Shown piece after piece: positions 43,233 through 54,730 of a DNA stretch of 64,000 nucleotides (the stretch's first letter is position 1; each line of letters begins with the position of its first letter). The DNA is from Spisula solida (taxonomy: Eukaryota; Mollusca; Bivalvia; Venerida; Mactridae). Where the stretch lies: assembly GCA_947247005.1 (NCBI GenBank), contig OX365948.1, positions 11,211,455 through 11,275,454 of the forward strand, given 5' to 3'. A model generated the notes under the pieces. It ran no database searches. It had not been told where the DNA came from and saw nothing but the letters and a program-made list of their open reading frames with translations. The position numbers were made by a program, and so were the translations under genes.

Positions 43233-43640
43233 CGTTTTTCAAAATTATATATTATATTTATTTCATGGGCTTAGTGTAGCAGTACAATATAATACTGATT
43301 TAAAAAGTTTAAGTGCAGGATATTGCACAATTCGCCATTAAAAAATAATTGTAAAAATCTTCAACAGAGCACACCGTGATTTCTTTTAGCGATCTATATA
43401 TGTAGGGAGCAAGATTAATAATTTCACGTTTGATTTTAAAATTTAAGTGGAAGAAACTCAACTCAATTTGCATTTGAAGACACTGAGTACAGACTCGAGA
43501 CGAATCGGTGATTTGCATGAATTTTCTTGTATCTCCCTGTTTCAATATTCCGAATTTATTAGCAATAATTCGCAATTGTATGTAGAAGGTTCTGATATGT
43601 CTATACTTCTTAATTACATTGAAATAAGGCTCGCTACCAA

Positions 43641-43674
43641 ATCAAAGATCTAAAAAAATCTTTAGATCTTTGAT
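43641..43674. repeat. 34-bp micro-palindrome
   Basis: ATCAAAGATCTAAA and TTTAGATCTTTGAT (14-nt perfect arms, 6-nt loop). Same arm sequence as the micro-insertions at 39.6 and 46.3 kb but without matching flanks. Confidence 0.85.
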
Positions 43675-44485
43675 CTTTTTAAGTAGTGATGTACACCAGC
43701 TGCCCAGCTGCCCAGCTTGACTCATTGTCTACGCATAAGGCTTTACTTTTATGAAAAGCAGCAGCCAACGTTACACAGTGCTCAGTTTCCCAGGCTAGCA
43801 AGTCTTTTATAATTACTTTACTGTTCTACAAATACCATCAATATAAATTGGGTATTGTTTTATTGTCTTTGTAATGCACCTCAATTATATATTTTAAAAA
43901 GGACAAGGTTCACTAATGGCTTACTGATTTGGACCTGTGATTTTTTAAAAAATAAAATTGCATGTTCCTATAAATCTGTCCTATGTTTCTAATAATCTAA
44001 TGTCTTTCGAAAAAAATGAGTAAGTATGCGATTCCCTTGTAAATTTACATTGATTTTCCTCAGTGTAAATATGTCAACAAATATATTTAAAATTTGCCAT
44101 GTTTAGCGAAAAATGTCTGTTTTAGCCATTTTCATGGCTTTTCATGTCTAAACCCTCCCGAAAAACCATGTTGGCATTCATGCGACGCTTTGATATTTTG
44201 TACATTCATGTATATAAAAACTTGCAGAACACTGGTTATGTAACAATATAAAAGTGTCGCAAGACTGCGGCGCGCCATCGTGGTTTTTCGGAAGGTTTTA
44301 CGTCAATATTAGTCGTTAAAATGGCCAAAAATGACATTTTTGGCTAAACAAGACACATTCTTCATAATCTTGGCAATTTTGTCAACAAATTACAAGGGAA
44401 ATTGGAATATGTATGCTCATATTTTACGCAGGAAATGGTAAGTTATTTCAATTATAAACAGATAAACAGGAAAATGCATTTTTAT
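43675..44485. other. Non-coding, inverted phrases
   Basis: Long imperfect inverted similarity: 'caaggttcactaatggcttac' near 43905 has its complement near 45640, and 'ttttagccattttcatgg...aaaccatg' near 44120-44170 pairs loosely with 44280-44345. These suggest an old foldback element around the 44.5-kb insertion. Confidence 0.45.
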
Positions 44486-44487
44486 TA

Positions 44488-45625
44488 TACGCCCGTTGAA
44501 AACGGGACGTATTATGTGAACACCCTTGGCGGGCGTGCGGGCGGGCGGGCGTGCGGGCGGCGGCGGCGTCAAGTAATTTGTCTGTACTCTAGCGCAAACA
44601 TTTTTCATCCGATCATCTTTAAACTTGCTGACAATGCTTATGGGCATAATATCTAGGCCAAGTTCGATTATAGGCCAAATCGGCCTAGGCCTTATTGGGT
44701 TATGGTCCTTTGATTACCAAATAAGTATGTAATTGGCCTTGTCTGTACTCTTACGCTAACAGTTTTCATCCGATCATCTTCAAACTTGCTGACAATGCTT
44801 ATGGGTATAATATCTAGGCCAAGTTTGATTATAGGCCAAATCGGCCTAGGCCTTATTGGGTAATGGTCCTTTAATTACCAAATAAGTATGTAATTGGCCT
44901 TGTCTGTACTCTTACGCTAACAGTTTTCATCCGATCATCTTCAAACTTGCTGACAATGCTTATGGGCATAATATCTAGGCCAAGTTCGATTATAGGCCAA
45001 ATCGGCTTAGGCCTTATTGGGTTATGGTCCTTTAATTACCAAATAAGTATGTAATTGGCCTTGTCTGTACTCTTACGCTAACAGTTTTCATCCGATCATC
45101 TTCAAACTTGCTGACAATGCTTATGGGTATAATATCTAGGCCAAGTTTGATTATAGGCCAAATCGGCCTAGGCCTTATTGGGTTATGGTCCTTTAATTAC
45201 CAAATAAGTATGTAATTGGCCTTGTCTGTACTCTTACGCTAACAGTTTTCATCCGATCATCTTCAAACTTGCTGACAATGCTTATGGGCATAATATCTAG
45301 GCCAAGTTCGATTATAGGCTAAATCGGCCTAGGCGTTATTGGGTTATGATCCTATAAATACCAAAATAAATGTGAAATTGACCTTGTCTGTTCTCTAGTG
45401 CAAAGAGTTTTCATCTGAGTATCTTCAAACTTTGTGACAATGTTTATGGATATTATATCTAAGACAATTTTAATTGTAGGCCAAATCAGCCTAGGCCTTC
45501 TTGGGTTATGGTCCTTTAATTAAAAAAAAGTTGGATTGTTTGTTTTTTTCATTCACCATGACCTAAGACTCACCATGCCCTAAGACGGGCGTATTTTGTG
45601 ACATTTTGGCACTCTTGTTTTTCAT
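44488..45625 (+). mobile_element. Hairpin-started element with 161-bp core repeats
   Basis: Hairpin ACGCCCGTTGAAAACGGGACGT, GC-rich (GGGCG)n stretch, five to six core copies with period 161 (landmark 'ttgtctgtactcttacgcta' at ~44739, 44900, 45061, 45222), and end GACGGGCGTATTTTG...GGCACTCTTGTTTTT. Confidence 0.8.
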
Positions 45626-45721
45626 AGGGCCAAATTAAGCCATTAGTGAACCTTACCTTGTCCTTTTATAAATGTGTAACGTACTTATCGCAGTGCTTAT
45701 TGCTAAATTACTTTAATAATC

Positions 45722-45748
45722 TATATAATATATATATATATATATATA
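45722..45748. repeat. (TA)n microsatellite
   Basis: About 11 TA dinucleotides. Confidence 0.9.
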
Positions 45749-45765
45749 GCTGCTGTACTTAAGAT

Positions 45766-45830
45766 AAGATAAGATAAAGTTTATTTCCAATCAAGGGTCA
45801 TATAACATGACATATAACTCACAGATAAAA
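45766..45830 (-). mobile_element. LINE 3' tail (minus strand)
   Basis: The minus strand reads '...tatgacccttgattgg' then AAATAAACTTTATC and TTATC repeats, a common 3' terminus of CR1/L2-like mollusc LINEs. No coding part remains. Confidence 0.6.
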
Positions 45831-45893
45831 CGGGTTGAAAAAATAAACATAACAACAAAGAACTTCGAAAGTAAGTATATGATATTCTGATTT

Positions 45894-45932
45894 GGTAACA
45901 CCACGCACGTTAATTAAACTTCGTGGTAACAC
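45894..45932. mobile_element. 23-bp micro-element with 8-bp direct repeats
   Basis: GGTAACAC at 45894-45901 and 45925-45932 flank a 23-bp insert that starts CACGCACGTTAAT and ends AAACTTCGT. Nearly identical to the 19123-19146 and 58233-58306 copies. Confidence 0.75.
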
Positions 45933-46284
45933 AAATAAATAAGGCTTTAGGTCTAATGAATTTTACCTCCCTTCATGCACTTGAAAAGCATTAAATAGAT
46001 ATTAATTCGTCTCTGTAATCTAACATAAAGTGTAAAAAAAGTTGTTTTGATCCGTAATTATAAGATGATGGGAGATAGGATTAATTTGACGTTATTTAAA
46101 AAATTAATAAAAAAGTAAAATTTAAAAAGTACATATTATAACTAATATATAACAAACGTATGTAAACGGTCTGTCAAACATTATTCATGGATAATGCATG
46201 TATTACAATCCAGATTCACTTCTATACTTAATCATCGGTTATTGGATGAAACTGTGACTAAAACAGTTAAGATGGATTACACTC

Positions 46285-46337
46285 GTAATACCAAAGACCT
46301 AAATATATTACACTTAGGTCTTTGCCTTGGTAATACC
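46285..46337. mobile_element. ~37-bp micro-palindrome with 8-bp direct repeats
   Basis: GTAATACC at 46285-46292 and 46330-46337. Between them CAAAGACCTAA pairs with TTAGGTCTTTG (perfect 11-nt arms), plus CCTTG at the right. Confidence 0.75.
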
Positions 46338-46441
46338 CATAACATTTACACTTTACTGCGACCTAGAAAAGGTTATCTAAATGAACATCAATACAATTTA
46401 TGTTCATTCAAAAACAATATTATTTTATAATACTATTTTTT

Positions 46442-46483
46442 ATACAATCAAAGACCGAAGTATATTTAGGTCTTTGATACAAT
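46442..46483. mobile_element. 28-bp micro-palindrome with 7-bp direct repeats
   Basis: ATACAAT at 46442-46448 and 46477-46483 flank a hairpin that starts CAAAGACC and ends GGTCTTTG. Same family as 46285. Confidence 0.8.
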
Positions 46484-46499
46484 ACAGTCTATTCTGCAC

Positions 46500-46880
46500 G
46501 TGTCGCTTAATTGGCCAAAGTGCCCGATTAATTGGTCCGTTGGTGTGATTTCGTCGCCAATATTTTTCTCTGTGTTTCACAGCATTGTTTATTTCTCCCG
46601 AATGTGTGCTAGGTCGAAGGGACTCGTGATCTCAAGTAAATTTACGTTGTATAATGTTTTACTGTCATGGCAGACGAATTTTGCTGACTTACCTCCCTTG
46701 GTAATATCGGAAACGGCTGTGGATAAAGGTTTCGAAAACGAGGCTCGAATATCAGTCAGCAGCCATATTGAAACGAAAACAAAATTAGGAAGCTGGGCGG
46801 TGGTGAGACATTCCTGCATTCTGAAGCCTTTCGTTAGATTTAATCCTACGGGTATGAAGCCAACATACCTTAAATAACAA
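46500..46880. other. Less AT-rich segment open on both strands
   Basis: Long open frames occur on both strands (125 and 76 codons) but neither resembles a known family. Could be a promoter/first-exon region; nothing decides this. Confidence 0.25.
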
Positions 46881-47635
46881 TATTCTTAGTCATGTAACCT
46901 CTTAAGTTATTCAGTTTTATACAGCGTGGGTAAATTCTATCTCATTTTCGTGACATGTTTGTGACAATGTCTGCAAGGTGTAAATGTCGACTTCCTCTTT
47001 TATTTGTCAACGAAATTATGTGAAAATCTTCTCTCAAGCGTTACCAGTCTCTCCTTAACTGGCACATTCGCAAAATTATATTTCATTATCTGTGCTGAAA
47101 AAGTTTGGACTGTCAAGTGAAGAGGCCTAATTCTTATAAGCAGTTTGTTTAGATTTAAGAACTAAAAAAATATTTTCGACGAAAGAATCAAAGATAATAA
47201 TTATGATCTGTACCACAAAGATACAGTGATTAAATAGCTATATCATGTCGTACACTGTGCAATTATACATGGCGCTGGTTATTGTTTTAGAAATAATGAA
47301 GATGTACCTGTCACAGTGTGTTTTATCAAAGAATAAAGCACAGTTACAAGTTCAAATTTTTTAATGTATTCCTGATACCAGGAGTGCATAGTGCTGGTGA
47401 TTTAATGTATGCATCCGAACAAGTGAAGTGCTTTATTATAGATAAAACACAGGTACAGTACATATTCATTATTGTGGTTCTAAGTAACCTAGCCAATATT
47501 CCCTATTTGACGACAAATAAATACTTAACAACTACCGCACTATTTTCTTCCTTTGAACGTTAATAGGTTATTTACCGTAACTGTGTTTTATTGTTAATTC
47601 ATGTACATCTCGGTTTCCTTAGAGCAATATGGCTG
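46881..47635. other. Non-coding spacer
   Basis: Nothing recognised. Confidence 0.4.
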
Positions 47636-47639
47636 GCAT

Positions 47640-47697
47640 TTGAACCCGGGTTACCATATTATACTGCTAACACGCTAACAACGAAGCTACAGAGGCA
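47640..47697 (-). repeat. tRNA-like SINE head (minus strand)
   Basis: The minus strand shows GTAGCTTCGTTGTTAGCGTG (A box) and GGGTTCAAATGCC (B box) in tRNA order. No proper acceptor stem. Confidence 0.5.
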
Positions 47698-47856
47698 AAC
47701 TAAAATTAAAAGCACTATTTTCTTCCTCGAAAGGCTTATTTGCAATTTGAAGTTAAATATTCAGCTGTAGCTGTGTTTTATCGGTAATTTGGGCACACTG
47801 TGGTTTCATCTATGTGTATATCAGCTAAAACCGCTGGTTGTGTTAGATCTTAGAAT

Positions 47857-47895
47857 TAAGAATAAGGTCTGGGGGAAACCCTGTCTTATTCTTAA
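47857..47895. repeat. Hairpin
   Basis: TTAAGAATAAG...CTTATTCTTAA with partly paired GGG/CCC inner stem. Confidence 0.7.
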
Positions 47896-48329
47896 GTTTT
47901 ACAGGGAGGCAACGTATGTCACCAAAACATCAGGTTAAACATTTTGTCTAAATTCCCACAGTGGGAGACACTTGCAGGGCCTTTTTTTCTAGAGTACTCA
48001 GTAGCGAAGGGGCCTTTTCTTTGAATTTGGGGGAAAATAAGTCAATTTTGTTTCAAAAGGGGAAGAAAACACTGATGTAAATTGGATTTTAGGGGAAAAC
48101 AGCATGATTTTAAAGGCTTTGAGGATAAGTCATTTTACCTCAATTGACACTAGGATATTAATTTAAAGAATAGAACCTTGAATCTCAAGGCAAAACACTT
48201 GGTACACAAAGGCTTTTGGACCTGATGTCAGACTACCAATCATTTTGTGTTAACCTAGCTAGCTGATTTAATTTTCACTCTATCATGTACGCCTTCTGGT
48301 TACCCGGTAGCTCTTGAAGTCTTCGCAAT

Positions 48330-49456
48330 TCAATGTAACCCACCAGTCAGTTGAAGCCACGGCCCCCCAACCCCAGGAATGGCGAGGATTTTTAGTCCTG
48401 TACTGGTTTTCAACTGGAAGGGACCATAGGTTTGCCCTTCGTCAGACAGTCTGTCTGTTTGTCTGTCTGTCAAAAATTTGGATCAGTTTCCAAGATAGGT
48501 TTGTGAAACTTGGCGTTTGGATAGGGGGCCATATGGGGATTACACACGTCTAAAAATATTTTGATTCTGACAAAATTTGTGGTTGCTATGAAGACAGAAA
48601 ATGAATAATGGCCAAAATCTGGATCCTGTCTGCAGTCATAACTCAAACGGTTTCCAAGCTATATTTATGAAACTTGGTATGTTGGTAGGTGCCAGTGAAT
48701 AAGGAGATTATTGCTGTGGCAATAGAAACATTGAAAATAATTTAAAGGTCATGGATTCAAACTGGTCGGGAACTTCTGTATTGGTTGCTATTCTCAGTGA
48801 CTTGTTACTTAAAATACTTTAGCTTTTCAAACCCCTGGTTAAATCCATGCCCCACAGGCCCATACAGATGGTTAAAGCCCTGCAAATTGCCCAGACTTCT
48901 GGAAATTTGAAAAAATCAATCAGACGCTTGGTTCGACTAGCTTTTAGAAATCTGCCGGTCCTATTAACAAACTGTCGGACAAGGTGTCACACCGTACGGG
49001 CATTTTACATACTAAACTCGCTGTGATTTGAAATGACAGTCTTCAATGAATTATGTTGCATGCAAGTTACAAAAAAAATGTAATAGGTTGAATTGTAATC
49101 ATGGGCCAATGAAAACGCTTGTTACATAATAAATGTGTTTAGTAAAATTATGTAAAGCGTGTCAACTCGTGCACAAATTACAGGTTATGCACGAGATGAG
49201 TGTCAGACAGAGGGACCAAATTTTCGAAAAATTGTGTTTGACCTGGTCAAAACTTGCCAGTCAGGACTGTCAGACTGATGGTTTTCCAGAAGTCTGATTG
49301 CCCCGCCCAATACCTTATATTTTCACAGCAATATTTCCCCACTATTTTTTTAGCGTGGGCACGGCAGTATGGAGACATCGAAATGGTAAAAACAGGGGAT
49401 AGTTCTCCCGCACTACCCCTAGGTTTGGAGGCAGTGGTTTCAATTGACTGATGCAT
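48330..49456. mobile_element. TIR element around 48.3-49.5 kb
   Basis: 'accagtcagttgaagccac' near 48341 is inverted near 49435 ('gtggtttcaattgactgatg'); similarity extends about 50 bp. The interior includes a GTCTGT microsatellite at 48445-48472 typical of hairpin-started elements. Boundaries approximate. Confidence 0.5.
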
Positions 49457-50229
49457 AACATGGTATCCTCTCTAGTGACTACGGACAACCTGGATCACAA
49501 TAGCTTTTACCAGGAAACATGTGACACTGTACCACTGATTTAAGCTGGGTATTAACCTAGCTACCCTGGGGTCAAACTGACAAAATCCTGGGACTCACCG
49601 GAGTAAAGTCTGTAATATGAGAATAAACAAAATTGATTGTGTTACAAAAGTAGGTCAGGATCGTCACAGTATACGGTATACTAGCTTTTCTCTACAGAAA
49701 TTAGCTTTTGAAACTTGCTGGTCCGGTTCTAATAGAAATCATATACTTAGATTTACAACATCAATGTAGGCAGTTGTCTAGGAGATATTGATGTTGGGTG
49801 CTTTTCATTTTGACCAACACAAAAACCACTGTCTAGGGACCTCTGCTATTATAAATTATGATGATTGAATTTTAAAAAGTTTTTAAGAAGCTTATTATGC
49901 ACAGGAATACAAATGTAGAGCTCAGCTCAACAGACTGCCAGCTTTGAACCATGCCAGTGTCTTTCACTTAGCACAATGGCCTGGTTTTTGAGATGACTGC
50001 ATGGAACAGATGATGTCCTAAATACAGACATTTAAAAAGGGAATCACAAAATTTTCTTGTAATATCATGCGATGTTAAGTTTGTCGATTGTTTACATTGT
50101 ACACAACAATTTTTAATTACTGTCCTTAGATGAATAGAATTTCAAATTCCTGCGGTCTAAAAGGTTTTTAGCTTTTGTCAGTTTCAACTACTGAGTATCA
50201 GACCCATTTTTTGGACCACATTTAACACT

Positions 50230-50320
50230 CGAACATGTCACAAAGTGAAAAGGTGAGCTTAGAACTTGCTACGATTACCAAGGTGAGCGACCTTGGGCTA
50301 TTTTGGCCCTCTTGTTCAAT
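50230..50320 (+). mobile_element. 3' end of a hairpin-started element
   Basis: 'gtcacaaagtgaaaaggtgagctt...' then AAGGTGAGCGACCTTGGGC and GGCCCTCTTGTT match both ends of the 32.3-kb element with the core deleted. Confidence 0.6.
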
Positions 50321-50435
50321 TTTCCATGAGTCCAAGAATAAAAAAAGGTTTTGTTCGATTTTGTTACCATGACTCTTGTAAATTTTTTATGTAATAAGCT
50401 TCTTCATCTAATGAAAGACTGTTTTCCAACTTCAG

Positions 50436-50523
50436 GTGTGTTGACATATCAAAGTAGCTGGACAATAGAGTATTGTGGAACCTGTGTGAAAACTATCCTA
50501 CCCTGGAGGAAATCGACATATAG
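50436..50523 (+). other. Candidate 88-bp exon, product unknown
   Basis: Acceptor-like CCAACTTCAG and donor GTATGC bracket 88 bp open in one frame (LTYQSSWTIEYCG...). No family recognised. Could be a 5' exon of the downstream G-gamma gene or chance. Confidence 0.2.
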
Positions 50524-51074
50524 GTATGCTTCCAATTTATTTGAAACTGTTGTGTCATGCTTTTGTCTAGTACTGAATTACCTAGAAAATTTTATGTACA
50601 ACTACTGCTGTACAGTTAGTATTTTGGAAATTGAGTATTATGGTTTTAGCAGGGTGAGGTTTTTACACTTCAAGCAGAAAAAGTTTGGAATTCAGATTAC
50701 TATTTGAACTGGTCTTTAATTTGAGTATTTGACACATATATTCTTACTATAAAATGATGATAGACTTCGCTTTTGATTGCTGTGTTTCTTTAAATTGATG
50801 AGTGATGAGTAATTATTTACTCTCCACGGTGTTTGTTGTTCTATACTTGTGTGATATCTGGTCATAATATATTAGGACTCATTGTTCCAGGGTTGTTGCA
50901 AATAATATGGACCATATAGGATTTCCCAGTGGCTACAATGAAAATTAATATTAATAAAGAAGGAATACTTGTTCAAAATTTATACGTTTCAGTCATGAAT
51001 GCATTGTGACATTACTGCTTAACTTCCTGTGGGCTGATTGTCTATGTAGATACAAATTGTATTACTATATAGTA

Positions 51075-51571
51075 CAGTATAACCTGGTTTATTTAGTATC
51101 CCATCGGAACAGATATGAGTGCCGGATAAAGCAGTGTGCGGGTAAAACTAGGTTTTAAAGAAATACATATAACTGTATAATTGCTCATAAAAAGACAAAA
51201 TTATAACAAATGAACAAATATTAAAGGTATCCAATGGCATTAGTATTTACATGTTATTGTACTAATGGTGTTAGTTTAATAGTCATAAAATAGTTATTAA
51301 TTGTTGTTTGTTTGGTTTTCTTAAAGATTATGATTAGCTGATGATACACATCTTCTAAGTATTATCTATAATGCCACTTAATTAAGTGTTAAAGCACACT
51401 ATTTATCAATTGTCAGGACTGACAAACAATAACGGATAAAGCAGGTTCCGTTAAAGTAAGAGTCCATCTAACATGTCTAATAGAAATACAGTGCAGTTCT
51501 GCCGGGACCGTCAAACCATGCCCGTTAAGGCAGGTTGCCGGTAAAAACAACAGATGAATCAGGTTATACTG
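51075..51571. mobile_element. 497-bp pogo/Tigger-like MITE
   Basis: CAGTATAACCTGGTTTAT... and ...ATTCAGGTTATACTG... ends (left CAGTATAACCTG, right CAGGTTATACTG), bordered by TA. Internal 'gccggataaagcag' phrases recur inverted. No transposase. Confidence 0.8.
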
Positions 51572-52716
51572 TATTACAATTGTTTCATATTGCTCTTCAT
51601 TCATCTGGCAGTTTTGACATGATTATATGATAATGGTGCCAGTTGATGTTCTGCTAAAAAGTTCTATTTCCCCCTGCTTTCCTACATTGTTGTTAGGTTA
51701 AATTCACAGTTTAGTGAACTATAAGTTATAACCTAGGTGACCTATTAATGTTATCTTGTCTGTGTTGGTGTTGAAGGAAGATTATTGCGCAAGTCTTCTG
51801 GGTGAAAGAAAAGATAAAAATATGAGGTTTAAGTCATGCTTGCCAAATACTTAGGTTATTGGGTGAAGTTTTGTATCAATCAGGATGTAAACGTGTCTTA
51901 TCATATCTTCACATGTCTGAAATGATATCTTCACTTATAAATTTCCTTCTGACATAAACTGTTTTACATGTAATGATGGGCAGTTGTATTAGTATTAAAG
52001 CTGTCATTGATTCGATCTGAGCCATATCAACAATTCCATATATATCGGAAGACAAGTTTGGATGATACATCGATATCCTTTTCTATTAATGACAGCTCTC
52101 TTTTGTACTTTGAGAAGTTTCGCGTGCAAGCGCGGGAGCTCAATAGTCTTGGTCAAAGTTTTGCATGCAAGTTACATTCAGACCATAGGTCACTGTCACC
52201 TACTGTCAAGGATTGAAACTTGCAACCTTGCTAACTATCATAAGTCAATGCTTGTTGCAATGGACAATAACTCTTAAGAGTTAGTATCATATAACTGTAG
52301 TAGGAGTAATTCCCCTTTGTTTGGTCAAATTTTTGTATAAGCAAGTTTAATACTTTCATTGCCATCCCTCAACAATCGTTTTATATAATACATTCGCTTT
52401 CCGTGCCATGTAGTTAACTTAATAGCACATGTCTTGTTCCAATAATATCTGTTTTAAACTTAGATTTCACTGACAAATACTTTTATAGCTGCAAATAGTC
52501 CAGTGTGCTGTCTAGTGATCCAAAGCTCTTGTTATTTTGTTAGCTTAAAATTAGGGGAAAAAATCTAAAAAGTATTTGTTTATTTTTTTGTCCAATTAAT
52601 GGAGATAATAGGACAGTTGAGTAAAGTTATTGAATGCAGATCTATGTTTTCCAGACCTGTGTCTTTATGGATGGATTTGTCTTTGGTTCTATGCTATTGT
52701 ATGGTTCTTAGCCAGT
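51572..52716. other. Non-coding spacer
   Basis: No exon or structured repeat recognised. Confidence 0.4.
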
Positions 52717-53625
52717 CACTTATAGGGGTTATAGAATGTTGATATACTGGGATCCATGTCTCACTTAGAGGGGTTATAGAATGTTGATATACCGGGATCC
52801 ATGTCTCACTTATAGGGGTTATAGATTGTTGATATACTGGGATCCATGTCTCACTTATAGGGGTTAAAGGATGTTAATATACCGGGATCCAGGTCTCACT
52901 TTTAGGGGTTAAAGGATGTTGATATACCGGGATCCATGTCTCACTTATAGGGGTTTAAAAGATGTTAATATACCGGGATCCAGGTCTCACTTATAGGGGT
53001 TAAAGGATGTTGATATACTGGGATCCATGTCTCACTTATAGAGGTTTAAAAGATGTTAATATACCGGGATCCATGTCTCACTTATAGGGGTTAAAGGATG
53101 TTAATATACCGGGATCCATGTCTCACTTATAGGGGTTAAAGGATGTTAATATACCGGGATCCATGTCTCACTTATAGGGGTTAAAGGATGTTGATATACC
53201 GGGATCCATGTCTCACTTATAGGGGTTAAAAGATGTTAATATACCGGGATCCATGTCTCACTTATAGGGGTTAAAAGATGTTAATATACCGGGATCCATG
53301 TCTCACTTATAGGGGTTAAAGGATGTTGATATACTGGGATCCATGTCTCACTTATAGGGGTTAAAGGAAGTTGATATATTGGGATCCATGTCTCACTTAT
53401 AGGGGTTAAAGGATTTTAATATATTGGGATCCATGTCTCACTTATAGGGGTTAAAGGACGTTGATACAAATGTATACTGGGATCCATGTCTCACTTATAG
53501 GGGTTAAAGGATGTTGATTTACCGGGATCTATGTCTCACTTATAGGGGTTCAAGGATGTTGATATACTGGGATCCTTGTCTCACTTTAATAGGGGTTAAA
53601 GGACGTTGATATACCGGGATCCATG
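52717..53625 (+). repeat. 45-bp satellite, ~20 copies
   Basis: Unit 'cacttataggggttaaagga' plus 'tgttgatataccgggatccatgtct'; period 45 (52717, 52762). Every unit carries a BamHI-like GGATCC. Slight expansions at 53461 and 53585. Confidence 0.95.
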
Positions 53626-54162
53626 TTGAACATGAACTGATTCTAGGTGTTACAAATAATCTCATAAAGGTACATGTAAAATAATCTCAAAGATTCTCTT
53701 AATTTGCATGTTTTAACAACTGGTAAGTTGTAGTCTTAAATGAAAGTAATCCGTGTTCACGACTGGAATGGACAGGTTCTTCTGTGACATTGCTGGCTTA
53801 GATAAAGTCATATATATATAGTTGTTTAAATTGCTTGTTGTAGAGAAAAATAGACTAGTACTTGTCCATAATTGATTCTCAGAAAACGGTAAGGTTAACA
53901 GACTGCGATAAATAATTAAAATTGTTTAAAAATGGTACTTACCATGATAAATACAGACATTAATTTAAAATTCTGCTATGGAGTATGCTCAGCAAATAGT
54001 GACTGATAAAATCAAAGGCTTAAGTTAAGGCATTTTAAGGTGAAATTCTTATAATTTTGATAGCTTTTTCATTTTCTGATAGATATCTTGCTTGATAGTT
54101 CAGCAGGAATCAATATGATATATTTATACTGTAACTTGCTGGTATTTAGAATATATCAAGGC
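53626..54162. other. Non-coding spacer
   Basis: Nothing recognised. Confidence 0.4.
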
Positions 54163-54730
54163 TGCAAGTATGGAATGCGGAATGCACAATAATTCCTTTA
54201 TCTATGGGTTTAACAGTTAACTACGTAGTTAAGAGACTTTAAACCGCGGTTGCAAGTGCCAAATGCACATTAATTCTTTAAACCGCGGATAAAGACTTAG
54301 AACTGCAGTTACAAGTATCGATGATGTTTCCTTAACCCCATAGTTAAGAGACAACCAATCAGCGCGTATGAAATTACTAATACGGCGCTCTCATTGGTTA
54401 TCTCTTAACTATGTAGTTAACAGATTTGTAACCGCGGTTACAAGTCTTAAACGGGGGTTTAACACACGCGAAGTGCACATTTAATATACATCTCTTAATT
54501 ATATAGTTAAGCGACTTCAAACCCGGGTTCAAAGCGCCGTTTGCACAATTATGCTTTAACCAATAGTTTAAGACATGTAACTGCAGTTTAAACTCTCAAT
54601 TAAAGCGTGGATTCAAGTATATGTATGTATAAACAATTCCTCATAATTTCTTTCAAATTCATATGATCGTAGGCATATGTCATTGTATTGGAATTAATTT
54701 AGAAGATCTAACACTAGTTTAAAATGAAAA

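Noticed and set aside
44402..44656. Gly/Arg-rich frame
   Set aside because: Produced by the GC-rich start of the hairpin-started element.
46500..46877. 125-codon frame as a gene
   Set aside because: Both strands are open, no recognisable domain, no splice support.
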